From Methylobacter sp. (GTDB lineage: Bacteria > Pseudomonadota > Gammaproteobacteria > Methylococcales > Methylomonadaceae): 35,763 nucleotides of DNA. A model generated the notes under the pieces. The model did no database searches and was not told the DNA's origin. It was given only the letters and a program-made list of their open reading frames with translations. Made by a program: the position numbers and the translations under genes. This document shows positions 25,043-35,200 of the stretch, in pieces. Position 1 is the stretch's first letter, and each line of letters starts with the position of its first letter. The DNA lies in the NCBI GenBank assembly GCA_004299305.1, contig SCPZ01000013.1, positions 1 through 35,763 of the forward strand. Direction: 5' to 3'.

Positions 25043-26734
25043 TTGCAATTTTCAAACGGATTTTTCATTCAATTCATTCGGTTGGCAGGGCCTTTCTGGC
25101 ATTCTGAAAACAAATCCACTATCCGCAGCCTGGCGCTGGCTTTACTGATGCTCACCGTGATGCAGATTGGTATTGCCGTCGTCATTACGGTGTGGAGCGC
25201 CGATCTTTTCAATGCGCTTGAACAACGCTCAATGAGCGGGTTATTTACGCAGATCGGCCTCATCGTGTTGATTTTTGGCGCCAATATAGCGGTCACCACC
25301 GCCCATTTTAAAGTTAAGCGGCGTTTGCAACTGGACTGGCGCAGCTGGTTAACACAGCACTTAATCAGTAAATGGATGACCGAGGGTCGTCATTATCTGG
25401 TCACACACATTGAAGGAGCGCACGATAATCCTGATGGACGCATTGCTGAAGATATCCGTATCGCGACTGAAGCCGCCCTCGATCTTGGTCACTCCTTAAT
25501 TTATTGTTCGTTGGTATTGATTAGCTTTACCAAAATTCTTTGGACGCTTTCCGGCACCGTTACGCTTAATCTGTTGTTTTTTGACATCCCCATTCACGGA
25601 CACTTGGTCTGGCTGGCTATAATCTATGCGGCTTGCGCGTCTACATTGGGTTGGTGGCTAGGCAAGCCCTATACCCTGGCGACTGATGCAAGACAAACCG
25701 TAGAAGCTAATTTCAGGTTTGGCTTGGTAAGCGCACGGGAAAATTCCCTGGCGATTGCGCTGGTTCATGGCGAAACCAATGAGCGACACCGTTTCGTTGG
25801 ACTTTTTAGGGATATTGTCCACGCCTGGCAGCGGCAAACCCTGGCTTGGTCGCATCTGTTCATGCTCACGTCCGGTTATTCGGTGTTGTCGATGGCATTT
25901 CCCATCCTGGTGTCCGCACCGCGTTATATTCTGGGAAGCATCACGCTCGGCGCCTTGATGCAATCGGCCCAGGCCTTCCAGCAAACCGCTGGAGCATTGT
26001 CCTGGCCGGTTGATAATATGGCCAGAGTCGCAGAATGGCGGGCTTCGGTCGAACGTATCTTGGGATTGGTTAACGGCCTGGATCGTCTGGAACAAGAAAT
26101 CGTCCGTCATGATCCGCATCGAATTCACCTGAAAAAAACCGAACAAAATGTTTTGCGTTTTTCCGATCTGTGTATTATTAGGCTTGACGGCATAGTGTGC
26201 GTATCGTCTATCAATGCCGAAATCATGCCGGGAGAACACGTATTAATTGCCGGTAATGCCTTTACCGGCTCCAAGTTATTCAAGGCGATAGTCGGTCTTT
26301 GGCCTTGGGGTGAAGGGTCTATTGAATTACCGAACGATCCGGTATTTTTTATGCCGCCCCGGCCTTATTTGCCCACCGGAACTTTACGGGCGGCAATCTG
26401 TTATCCGTCAACCCGCGCAGAATATACCGAGTCTGCGATTGAGGAGGCGCTTGAACTGGTAGAGCTGGAAGACATGAAGGGTCAACTTGACAACGAAGAT
26501 AATTGGGCCAGTGCGCTTTCCCGTGAACAACAACAGCGTTTGGGCGTAGTTAGATTGCTGTTGCAACGCCCCCAGTGGATATTGTTGCAGGAGTCGATGG
26601 ACTCGCTTGATTCATCGCACGAAATGAAAATGCTGCGTTTGATAGCCCAAAAACTGCCTAATGCCGCGATACTGACGATTACCAACGAACCGATGGCGGA
26701 GGCGTTTCATCAGCGGCGGATTGTGTTGATGTAA
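25043..26734 (+). CDS. SbmA/YddA-like ABC protein with degenerate ATPase domain
   Basis: This 563-residue protein has an N-terminal membrane domain (about residues 27-320, with VWSADLFNALEQR and DNPDGRIAEDIRI typical of the SbmA/BacA and YddA group) and a C-terminal ABC ATPase-like domain (about 370-563). The nucleotide-binding motifs are altered throughout: Walker A is GNAFTGSK (404-411) without GK[ST], the Q-loop is FMPPRPYLP with P for Q439, the signature is LSREQ (492-496), Walker B is WILLQE with Q for D516, and the H-loop His is N548. The start is TTG (25043) with GGAG eight bases upstream. It may not hydrolyse ATP normally. Transport of peptides or fatty acyl compounds is possible by family. 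Confidence 0.85.
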   Translation: MQFSNGFFIQFIRLAGPFWHSENKSTIRSLALALLMLTVMQIGIAVVITVWSADLFNALEQRSMSGLFTQIGLIVLIFGANIAVTTAHFKVKRRLQLDWRSWLTQHLISKWMTEGRHYLVTHIEGAHDNPDGRIAEDIRIATEAALDLGHSLIYCSLVLISFTKILWTLSGTVTLNLLFFDIPIHGHLVWLAIIYAACASTLGWWLGKPYTLATDARQTVEANFRFGLVSARENSLAIALVHGETNERHRFVGLFRDIVHAWQRQTLAWSHLFMLTSGYSVLSMAFPILVSAPRYILGSITLGALMQSAQAFQQTAGALSWPVDNMARVAEWRASVERILGLVNGLDRLEQEIVRHDPHRIHLKKTEQNVLRFSDLCIIRLDGIVCVSSINAEIMPGEHVLIAGNAFTGSKLFKAIVGLWPWGEGSIELPNDPVFFMPPRPYLPTGTLRAAICYPSTRAEYTESAIEEALELVELEDMKGQLDNEDNWASALSREQQQRLGVVRLLLQRPQWILLQESMDSLDSSHEMKMLRLIAQKLPNAAILTITNEPMAEAFHQRRIVLM

Positions 26735-26787
26735 TTGTGCGTATCTTTAGCAACGAGCATGAATAACTTGAGCAAATTTTATTTCCG

Positions 26788-26858
26788 CTCGTTCCAGCGT
26801 GGGAACGAGAAATTTTAGTAATTGCACGGATAACATCCCTCAGAGGGATGTTATCCGT
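26788..26858. repeat. Two adjacent hairpins (family A fragment and family E copy 2)
   Basis: CTCGTTCC / GGAACGAG (26788-26809) is a short family A-like end. At 26826-26858 a 15-base-pair stem (ACGGATAACATCCCT and complement, loop CAG) repeats the hairpin of 21165-21197. They lie between the convergent ABC gene (+) and transglutaminase gene (-), where a bidirectional terminator would be useful, but no T-run is seen. Confidence 0.75.
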
Positions 26859-26918
26859 ATCATCGAAGATGGAAATTATTTATCTGAAAGTCTATATGCC
26901 AATATTCAATGGGCTTGG

Positions 26919-27845
26919 TTATTCCAACCTAAGCACATCCACCGACACCGACAAGGTATGTTGCCCCCCGCCAAAGGCAATGCCCTTTAGCGGAGTGACA
27001 TCCGTATAATCCCGCCCCCAAGCCAAGGTAATATGCTGGTCGAACGGCAATTTATTATTGGTGGGATCAAACTCCAGCCACCCTAAGCCCGGCACATAAA
27101 CTGCAAACCAGGCATGTGAAGCATCCGCACCGACCAAACGCTGCTTGCCCGGTTCGGGTTGCGTTTCCACATACCCGCTGACATAACGCGCGGCAATCCC
27201 CATGGAACGCAAGCAAGCAATCGCCAAATGGGCAAAATCCTGGCACACGCCGCGCCGGAAATGAAGCACCTCGGATAACGGCGTGGCAATCGTGGTAAAA
27301 CTCGGATCATAAGTAAAATCGACATGAATACGTTGCATCAGGTCAGCCACGACTTGCACCAAGGGCCGATTGGGCAAAAATGAACGTTGCGCGTAATCGG
27401 CCAGTTCCGCACTGGCGCTCACCATCGGCGAATCCAGCAGGTACAACTTGGCATCGAGCAGTTCATCATAGCTATCTTGCTGCTGAGACTGGCCTTGCGA
27501 TTGCGTCTGTATTTGTTCATGACCTCCTTGCAAGCGCTCACGCACTTGCTCCCAAGTCGTTAAATCAGCCAAATCGCCGCTACTTTGCCTGGGGAATACC
27601 ATGACTTCACTGACTGCGGTAACCTCCAAGCGTTGGTGCGCTTGCTGTATGGCAAAATATGCGACGCGATTGCCGAAAAAATCCCGGCGTTCGTGAAAGT
27701 CGCCAGGCTCGGGATTAATCTCAAAGCGACTGCTTTGACATTGCTGCCGCCAGAAATCGCGGGGTTGCAACCTCGCTTCATTCTGGCACAGGCCGACCAA
27801 CTGGCTGTATTGATAGAGAGTGCTGTGGGTAATACGGTATTTCAC
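26919..27845 (-). CDS. Transglutaminase-like family protein
   Basis: This 308-residue protein has an N-terminal bacterial transglutaminase-like domain (about residues 1-85, MKYRITHSTLYQYSQLVGLC) and a catalytic core with Cys201 (GVCQDFAHLA), His244 (ASHAWFAVYVP) and Asp260 (EFDPTNN). A Q/S-rich linker lies at about 110-124. The start is GTG, overlapping the stop of the ATP-grasp/alpha-E gene by four bases (GTGA), so the two are translationally coupled. This pairing is a conserved one and is thought to make or remove peptide/isopeptide linkages. No signal peptide is seen. Confidence 0.93.
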   Translation of the reverse strand: MKYRITHSTLYQYSQLVGLCQNEARLQPRDFWRQQCQSSRFEINPEPGDFHERRDFFGNRVAYFAIQQAHQRLEVTAVSEVMVFPRQSSGDLADLTTWEQVRERLQGGHEQIQTQSQGQSQQQDSYDELLDAKLYLLDSPMVSASAELADYAQRSFLPNRPLVQVVADLMQRIHVDFTYDPSFTTIATPLSEVLHFRRGVCQDFAHLAIACLRSMGIAARYVSGYVETQPEPGKQRLVGADASHAWFAVYVPGLGWLEFDPTNNKLPFDQHITLAWGRDYTDVTPLKGIAFGGGQHTLSVSVDVLRLE

Positions 27846-30400
27846 AACTCATCCTCCGCTTGGGTTGGCGTCATCAGTTGAGGCATTTGAGAGTGACTGA
27901 AATAGGCTTGGGCAAGCACTTCATAAAGCCGCCATAAGCGCTCCGTCATGGTCGATAAAACGCTTTCCAGCTCAGTATAAACGCCGGTCTCGTCATCGAC
28001 TTTAATCAATTCGGCCACCGTAACCAAACGTAAATCGGTGTAGGCCCTGAGTATCAAACGCTCTTCTTCGCTCAACCTCCCCTTGCCGCGTTCTCTCGGC
28101 AATTCGCTGATATGGCTGGACAATTGGTGCAATTGATAGGCCAACGAACGCGGATGGGTTTCATCCATCAGCAATAATTCCAACACCATCGGCAACTGAA
28201 TAAACGAGCGGTAGCGACGCCGATAAATACTCAAACTGTCGGTGGAGACTAACACCGCTTCCAGCAGCTGGTTTTGCAATACCGGCTCATGACGTTGCAC
28301 CACCGTGGCGCGCAGCAATGCGACCAAGGTCAGCGCGCCTTCCAAACGACGGCCGCCATCCAGCATCAACCACCCGGCTTCTCGAGTCATGCTTTCGGTG
28401 GTTAAACCGATAAATGCGACAAAGCCGGTAATTAAATCGTCCAGCTGTTTTTGCAGTTGCTCCAGGTCGCAATCGCTATTCACTACCCGTTGCTGCCAGC
28501 GCCGTTGGATATTATCGACGCAACGCCAGGTATCCTGGGACCAGACATCGCGAATGCTGAACGCGGTCTGGGCAAAAGCCTGGATATTGGCCGCCAGCGT
28601 TCCGGCGCGCTGGACATTTTTAGCCAAGGCCAATAATTCGTTCCGGGGGTCTTTTAATACCGACGCATCGCTCTGAATAAAGCCCGGATAAGTGCCGGTT
28701 ACCTGGGTTATCGCGCACAACAACACATCCAGGCATTGGCTGCACAGCAGATCGTTAGGCTCCAGGGTTTCCGTTAACGTGAACAATATCGTGCGCATCA
28801 AGCGGGTAGCCGCCTTGATACGCTCCAGATACCTGCCGACCCAAAACAGGTTATTGGCGGCGCGACTGGTTAAGGCTTCGGTGACCGCCGACAAGACCAC
28901 ATTGCGACCGGGCTGCAACCACAAACTAACCTGCCGGTCCGGCTCGTCAGCCAACACCCAGGTGTCTTTGCTGATTCCGCCCGCCTGATTCGACACGATA
29001 AAATCGTCCTGCTGCCGGGCAACCCGCGTCAGGCCGCCGGGCATCACCTGGTAGCCATCGCCTCCGGCAACCACAAAATTCCGCAACACCGCAAAGCGCG
29101 GCTCAATATGATGGTCGACAAAGGCCGGAACCGTAGAAAAACTGACATATTCCTGGCCGACATAACTATGCGGCTTGGCGATAATCGCGGCGCGCAACTG
29201 CTCTTTTTCCTTGCCGCTTAACAAGCCGCCAAAAAGCGCGTAATTGCCTGCGTTGCGATTGATCGGCTTGATAACCAGCCGGTCAATGTTTTGCAACACA
29301 AAATCCCGCTCCCGGCGCTGACCGCACCACCAAGTCGCAACCGAAGGCAACAGTAATTCCTGGTTTAAAAAGTAGCGTGAAAGCCTGGGTAAAAATGCCA
29401 ACAGTCCCGGATTTTCCAAAACGCTGCTGCCCAGAGGATTGGCAATCGCGACATTGTTTCGGCGCACGGCTTCAAGCAGCCCAGCAACGCCCAAGCGGGA
29501 CGCGCTGCGCAATTCCAAGGGGTCGCAGAAAGAATCGTCAACGCGGCGCAAAATAACATCGACCGGTTGCAAGCCATCCAACGATTTAAGCCAGACTCGG
29601 CCGTCACGCACCGTCAGGTCGTCGCCCTGAACCAGGGTAAAGCCGAGATAAGACGATAAATAGGCATGTTCAAAATAGGTTTCGTTCAGAGAACCCGGCG
29701 TCAGTATGACGATACGCGGGTCTTCCTTCATAGGAGCCAAATCCATCAAGCCCTTACGCAAGGCCTTAAAAAACCCGGATAGTCGATGCACTTGGGTTTC
29801 CCGAAATATGTCCGGCAGCACCCGCGTCATCACGGTGCGATTTTCCAAGGCATAACCGGCGCCGGAAGGCGCTTGGCTGCGATCGTCCAACACCCACATC
29901 CGGCCATTATGACCGCGGGCAAGGTTAGCCGAATACACAATCAATTGGCGCTGCCTGTTTGGCAGCGTACCTACGCAAGGATGCAAAAAACCGTCGTGCG
30001 CCAACACCAGCTCACTCGGTAACAGGCCTTTTTTCAACAGCTGCTGTTTGCCGTAGATGTCTTTTAAAATCAAGTCGAGCAGCTCGGCCCGTTGTTTAAG
30101 ACCGGCGTCAATATGCAGCCATTCTTCACTACTGATCAGTAACGGAACAGGATCCAGACGCCAGGGCCGGGTGAGTTTTTGGCTATCGCCATAAACATTG
30201 TAGGTGACGCCGTTTTCCCGCAGCAGCCGCTGAGCCTCGCGGCGGCACAACTCCAGTTGTTCGCCGCCCAATGCGGCAATGGCGCCCATAAAGCGCTCCC
30301 AGTGCGGCAGCACTTTATGTTCTTTGGCGACCATTTCATCGTAAACGCCAAGTTTAGTGGCGTAAAACTGCGCGCCAATATCGTTGGCTGACTCGTTCAT
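27842..30400 (-). CDS. Fused circularly permuted ATP-grasp and alpha-E protein
   Basis: This 852-residue protein combines two usually separate proteins. Residues about 1-505 are the circularly permuted ATP-grasp domain (COG2308 type; WRLDPVPLLIS, VYSANLARGHNGRMWVLDDR, NPLGSSVLENPGLLAFLPRL, VIKPINRN). Residues about 511-840 are the alpha-helical alpha-E domain (LTSRAANNLFWVGRYLERI). ATP-grasp enzymes of this group are predicted to ligate amino acids or peptides. Alpha-E is an all-helical partner of unknown function. Transglutaminase follows with a four-base overlap. Related partners in the window are the Anbu peptidase (15133) and the DUF2126 protein (32188). The start ATG has only a weak GAG nearby. 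Confidence 0.92.
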   Translation of the reverse strand: MNESANDIGAQFYATKLGVYDEMVAKEHKVLPHWERFMGAIAALGGEQLELCRREAQRLLRENGVTYNVYGDSQKLTRPWRLDPVPLLISSEEWLHIDAGLKQRAELLDLILKDIYGKQQLLKKGLLPSELVLAHDGFLHPCVGTLPNRQRQLIVYSANLARGHNGRMWVLDDRSQAPSGAGYALENRTVMTRVLPDIFRETQVHRLSGFFKALRKGLMDLAPMKEDPRIVILTPGSLNETYFEHAYLSSYLGFTLVQGDDLTVRDGRVWLKSLDGLQPVDVILRRVDDSFCDPLELRSASRLGVAGLLEAVRRNNVAIANPLGSSVLENPGLLAFLPRLSRYFLNQELLLPSVATWWCGQRRERDFVLQNIDRLVIKPINRNAGNYALFGGLLSGKEKEQLRAAIIAKPHSYVGQEYVSFSTVPAFVDHHIEPRFAVLRNFVVAGGDGYQVMPGGLTRVARQQDDFIVSNQAGGISKDTWVLADEPDRQVSLWLQPGRNVVLSAVTEALTSRAANNLFWVGRYLERIKAATRLMRTILFTLTETLEPNDLLCSQCLDVLLCAITQVTGTYPGFIQSDASVLKDPRNELLALAKNVQRAGTLAANIQAFAQTAFSIRDVWSQDTWRCVDNIQRRWQQRVVNSDCDLEQLQKQLDDLITGFVAFIGLTTESMTREAGWLMLDGGRRLEGALTLVALLRATVVQRHEPVLQNQLLEAVLVSTDSLSIYRRRYRSFIQLPMVLELLLMDETHPRSLAYQLHQLSSHISELPRERGKGRLSEEERLILRAYTDLRLVTVAELIKVDDETGVYTELESVLSTMTERLWRLYEVLAQAYFSHSQMPQLMTPTQAEDEL

Positions 30401-30442
30401 ACTTACTACTCAGTGGTTAGAAAAATAGAACACAGATGCCAA

Positions 30443-30472
30443 AAGTAGGCGCCTACTTTTGGCATCCGTGTT
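30443..30472. repeat. Perfect palindrome with family B/C motifs
   Basis: ATGCCAAAAGTAGGC is followed directly by its complement, forming a perfect inverted repeat. It is followed by CCGTGTTCCATTA, and preceded by TAGAACACAG, linking it to family B. The GCCTACTTTTGG arm links it to the loop of family C. Confidence 0.7.
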
Positions 30473-30503
30473 CCATTATAAAATTGGTCCTGCGAGTAGC
30501 GCG

Positions 30504-30558
30504 GTAGGGTACGCTGTGCGTACCATTGAATGCTGAAGGTACGCACAGCGTACCCTAC
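30504..30558. repeat. Family D hairpin, right of gltA stop
   Basis: Perfect 21-base arms, starting GTAGGGTACGCTGTGCG and ending with its complement, around a 13-base loop ATTGAATGCTGAA. It lies just after the gltA stop on the minus strand. The same element occurs inverted at 31924-31978. Confidence 0.85.
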
Positions 30559-30576
30559 GCAAGCGTTTACCATGGC

Positions 30577-31881
30577 TCAAGGCCGTTGTTCAATAGCCTG
30601 ATAGTGACGTAACGGCTCGCCCACATAAATCTGGCGCGGGCGGGTAATAATCACCTGCTCGCCGTGCAGCATTTCCCGCCAATGGGCCAACCAGCCGGGC
30701 ATCCGGCCGATAGCGAATAATACCGTGTACATATTGGTGGGAATGCCGGCGGCTCGGAGAATCAAGCCGGAATAAAAGTCAACATTGGGATACAGTTTCC
30801 GGGAGATGAAATAGTCGTCTTTTAAGGCGATTTCTTCCAGCTTCCTGGCAATATCGAACAACGGATCGCTAACACCCGCCTTGTCGAATAACTTATCGCA
30901 TTGTTTTTTCAATACCATCGCGCGAGGATCGAAATTTTTATACACGCGATGACCGAAGCCCATCAGTCGGCTTGGGGAATTTTTGTCTTTTGCCTGATTG
31001 ATAAATTCAGTGCCGTCACCGCCGCTCGCATGTATTTGTTCAAGCATCTGAATAACTTGCTGATTGGCCCCGCCGTGACGCGGCCCCCAAAGCGCCGAAA
31101 TGCCCGCCGAAGCCACCGCATAGACATTAGCCATACTGGAGCCTGCGGTACGCACCGACGAGGTGCTGCAATTTTGCTCATGGTCGGCATGTAGGATCAG
31201 GAACATATCGATGGCCCTGACAATATCTTCATCCAATTGATAATCGCGCACCGGCGATGAAAACATCATGTTCAGGAAATTGCGCACGTACTTAAGCTTA
31301 TAGGACGGATAAATCAGCGGTTCGCCAATCGATTTCTTATAAGAAAAAGCCGCGATAGTGCGTACTTGGGATATTAAATTGATAACAATTTGCTGTTCCG
31401 TCGCCGCATCAAGCCGGTCTGGAATCGGGTAGAAGGTCGATAACGAGGCCACCATAGTCGCCAAAATACCCATCGGGTGCGAGCCACGCGGAAAGCCGTT
31501 AAAGAAATGATGCATGTCCTCATGAATGATCGAAGACTCATTAAGGTTGGTCGAAAACTCCAATAATTGTTGGCTGTTAGGCAGCTCGCCATTCAGCAGC
31601 AGATAGGCTACTTCAACAAAGCGTGAATTTTCGGCCAATTCTTCAATGGGGTAGCCGCGATAACGTAGTATGCCTTTCTCGCCGTCGATATAGGTAATGG
31701 CGCTCTCACAGCTGGCGGTATTGCCATAGCCTTCATCCAAGGTCACGTAACTACTTTGATTACGCAATTTGGAAATATCGATGGCTTTTTCGCCCTCAAC
31801 CCCTATCAAAGTGGGTAATTCGTAATTTTTATCATCCAGCGTCAAGATGGCCGGGGGTAGTTGTTTTAATTTATCGGTCAT
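30577..31881 (-). CDS. gltA: Citrate synthase
   Basis: This 434-residue enzyme condenses acetyl-CoA and oxaloacetate to citrate in the TCA cycle. The type II (hexameric, NADH-regulated) pattern is clear: YRGYPIEELAENSRFVEVAY, the active-site region LHADHEQNCSTSSVR, and GFGHRVYKNFDPRA with the catalytic His/Asp area. ATG at 31881 is preferred because GGAG lies nine bases upstream; a TTG at 31890 would be too close to that site. It is not coupled to its neighbours. Inverted copies of a hairpin element flank the gene. Confidence 0.97.
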   Translation of the reverse strand: MTDKLKQLPPAILTLDDKNYELPTLIGVEGEKAIDISKLRNQSSYVTLDEGYGNTASCESAITYIDGEKGILRYRGYPIEELAENSRFVEVAYLLLNGELPNSQQLLEFSTNLNESSIIHEDMHHFFNGFPRGSHPMGILATMVASLSTFYPIPDRLDAATEQQIVINLISQVRTIAAFSYKKSIGEPLIYPSYKLKYVRNFLNMMFSSPVRDYQLDEDIVRAIDMFLILHADHEQNCSTSSVRTAGSSMANVYAVASAGISALWGPRHGGANQQVIQMLEQIHASGGDGTEFINQAKDKNSPSRLMGFGHRVYKNFDPRAMVLKKQCDKLFDKAGVSDPLFDIARKLEEIALKDDYFISRKLYPNVDFYSGLILRAAGIPTNMYTVLFAIGRMPGWLAHWREMLHGEQVIITRPRQIYVGEPLRHYQAIEQRP

Positions 31882-31923
31882 TTGAATCAATCTCCAAAGC
31901 TGATGGAACTACCATCAGTTAAT

Positions 31924-31978
31924 GTAGGGTACGCTGTGCGTACCTTCGGCATTCAATGGTACGCACAGCGTACCCTAC
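31924..31978. repeat. Family D hairpin, upstream of gltA
   Basis: The same perfect 21-base arms as at 30504-30558, around the loop TTCGGCATTCAAT. This is the complement of the other copy's loop apart from one base, so the copies are inverted relative to each other. It lies about 40 bases before the gltA start and may affect its transcription. Confidence 0.85.
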
Positions 31979-32110
31979 GCGGTTATATCTGCACACACCG
32001 GCATTACCCGCCTCGGTGCCGCAAGTCCATTGTAAACGGATATTCGTGATTTAGCTCCTCCATGGGCGAGGCCATCGGTCTCGGCACGGCTTCGTTGACG
32101 CTGAATTTTG
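31973..32110 (-). pseudogene. Duplicated 3' end of the transglutaminase-DUF2126 gene
   Basis: This stretch repeats 32157-32294 with about nine differences, at an offset of 184 bases. Read on the minus strand it encodes FSVNEAVPRPMASPMEELN then HEYPFTMDLRHRGG and a stop, a variant of the real C-terminus (…RPMSPPMEEPSQEYPF…). It has no start of its own. Between the two copies sits a short palindrome (32117-32137, TTCCCACGCG and complement) of the family A type. The duplication fills the 306-base gap with the family D hairpin. Confidence 0.85.
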
Positions 32111-32156
32111 TTCTCGTTCCCACGCGCCGCGTGGGAATGCAGTGCTGGACGCACAA

Positions 32157-32294
32157 CCCTACGCGGTTATATCTGCACACACCGGCATTACCCGCCTCGA
32201 TGCCGCAAGTCCATTGTAAACGGATATTCCTGACTTGGCTCCTCCATGGGCGGCGACATCGGTCTTGGCACGGCTTCGTTGACGCTGAATGTTG
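32157..32294 (-). repeat. Direct repeat unit at the 3' end of the DUF2126 gene
   Basis: The coding copy of the 138-base direct repeat. It covers the last 35 codons or so of the gene and about 30 bases after the stop. The downstream partner is at 31973-32110. Confidence 0.85.
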
Positions 32295-35200
32295 CCGATA
32301 CTGGTTGGTCGGATGCCGCAACAGTCGGCATGATCACCGGCGGCCGCTCGATAACGCCGGGCGTGTGGCCGAAATCCCAAAAGCGGGTGACGCGCCGGGC
32401 TTCAGCCTCATAGCTGTTCACCGGAAATGCATCGTAACTTCGGCCGCCGGGATGGGCGACATGATAAGTACATCCGCCCACCGAATGCCCGTTCCAGGTG
32501 TCGATCACATCTATCACCAAGGGTACATGCGGGCTGATAGTGGGATGCAAGGCGGACGGCGGCTGCCAGGCGCGGTAGCGCACACCGGCGACATATTCGC
32601 CCTTGCGACCGGTATTGCGCAACGGCAAGCGCCTGCCGTTGCAGGTCAACACATAGCGACCTTCGGTAAAACCGGTCACCTTGACCTGCGCACGCTCTAC
32701 CGATGAATCCACATAACGCGCGGTGCCGGTGCTGCCGACTTCTTCACCCAACACATGCCAAGGCTCTATCGCAAAACGCATTTCCAGGTCTATGCCGTCG
32801 ATGAAAGCATTGCCGTAACGCGGAAAGCGGAATTCAAAAAACGGCTCCAGCCATTCCAGCTCAAAACCGTAGCCGGCCCGCTGCAAGTCTTTGGCGACCT
32901 GCTTCATATCCTCGCGGACATAATGCGGCAACATAAAGCGGTCGTGTAATTCGGTGCCCCAACGGATTAAATCGTGTTTGTAAGGTTCGCGCCAAAACCA
33001 GGCAATCAACGAGCGCAATAGTAAGGTTTGCACCAGCGACATCCGGGCATGAGGCGGCATTTCAAAAGCGCGTAATTCCAGGATGCCCAAGCGTCCGGTC
33101 GAACTGTCCGGCGAATACAGTTTATCGATACAAAACTCGGAACGGTGGGTGTTGCCGGTGATGTCGGTCAACAGATGCCGCAACAAGCGATCCACCAGCC
33201 AAGGCTCGGGCACTTCACCTTCAGGCATTTGCTGGAAGGCGATTTCCAGCTCATAGAGTTTTTCGTCCCTACCCTCATCAACACGCGGCGCCTGGCTGGT
33301 CGGGCCGATGAACATGCCGGAAAACAAGTACGATAAGCCCGGATGATGCTGCCAGTAGGTCACTAGACTGCGTAATAAGTCGGGACGGCGCAGCAACGGG
33401 CTATCGGTCGGCGTCTCGGCGCCCATTGTGATATGGTTGCCGCCGCCGGTTCCGGTATGGCGGCCATCGAGCATGAATTTTTCGGCGCCCAGCCTAACTT
33501 GGTGCGCTTGTTCATAAAGAATAGTGGTTTTTTGCACCAATTCGGACCACGTTTTCGACGGATGGATATTGACTTCAATCACGCCGGGATCGGGCGTCAC
33601 CATCAAGCGCTCGATGCGATAATCCCGTGGTGGCTCATAGCCTTCCAGCACCACCGGGATAGCCAGGTTTTCCGCAGTGGCTTCAACGGCGGCGATCAGT
33701 TCCAGGTAATGCTCCAGCAAGGTCAGCGGCGGCAGGAATATATGCACGCGGCCGTCGCGGGCTTCAACGCAAACCGCGGTATGCGGCACCTCGGCTTGGA
33801 TGGTTTGATCATCGCCTGCATCCTGTTCGCTAAGCTCGGGATGAGCCTTGAATTTTTTCTCGATATGGCTGTAACGGCGCGTGACTTCGCCGTAATAATC
33901 GCCGAGTTCGGGCAGCGCCTCAAACAGGCTTTGCTGTTCCTGGCTGTCGCGTTTATCCGGCGCAACCCACGGTAAACTGCCTAATGGCAAGCGCATCCCG
34001 ATCGGCGAATTGCCGGGAATCAAAAACAGCTGGCCACGGCGAAAATCCCAGGGGCCGCTTTGCCATTTTTGTTGGCTCCAGCTCCACTTAATCGGCAAGG
34101 TAAATCCTGCGGGGCTGCCTAGATCCGCATCCAGCAGCTGCGCCAAGGTCTTGCGTTCAATCGAATCTTTCAGGTTGCTTTGTAACGGATCGATATTGTC
34201 CGGCAACGTTCCTTCCTGCCAGAGATAGTAAAAACTGTCTTCAAAAGCCGTTTTGATATAGCGCGGTTGCAGGCCCAAGCGTAAGGTCAATTGCTTGATG
34301 AACGATTCGGCCTGTTCAACGGTATGGCCGTAATCGCGGTTAATATCGGCCAGCAATTCGGGATTGCGCCAAACCGGTGCGCCGTCTTTGCGCCAGAAAA
34401 TACCGTACTGCCAGCGCGGCAAGGCTTCGCCCGGATACCATTTGCCCTGTCCATAATGCAACATAGCGCCTTTGGCGAATTCATCGCGCAAGCGTTTGGT
34501 TAGTTCATTGGCCCGCTCGCGCTTATGCGTGCCGTCGGCATCGACATTCCATTCCGCGCCTTCCATATCGTCAACGGAAACAAAGGTCGGTTCGCCGCCC
34601 ATGGTCAAGCGCACATCGTCATCATGCAATTGCCGGTCAACCTGTTGGCCCAGCGCGTCGATGCGTTGCCATTGCTCATCGGTATAAGGCTTGGTGACGC
34701 GCGGGTCTTCATGAAGGCGCAGCACCGTGTTGCTGAATTCGAATTCCACTTCGCACTTATCGGTACCGCCGGTAACTGGGGCCGCGCTGGCGGGATCGGG
34801 CGTGCAAGCCAAGGGAATGTGCCCTTCCCCGGCCAATAAGCCGGAGGTTGGGTCAAGCCCTATCCAACCGGCTCCCGGAATATACACTTCAGTCCAGGCA
34901 TGCAAGTCGGTGAAATCCTGTTCCGGCCCGGAGGGGCCGTCCAGCGATTTGACATCGGCGGTCAACTGCACCAGGTAACCAGACACAAAGCGAGCCGCCA
35001 GTCCCAAATGACGGAGTATTTGCACCAGCAACCAGGCCGAATCCCGGCACGAGCCGCTGAGCTTACCCAGCGTTTGCTCGCAGCTTTGAATGCCGACTTC
35101 CATGCGGATGTTGTAGCCGACCGTCTGAAAAACGCTACGATTAAGGTCAACCAGGAAGTCGTTGATATTACGTTTATCGAGATTAAAACCGGCCAGCCAT

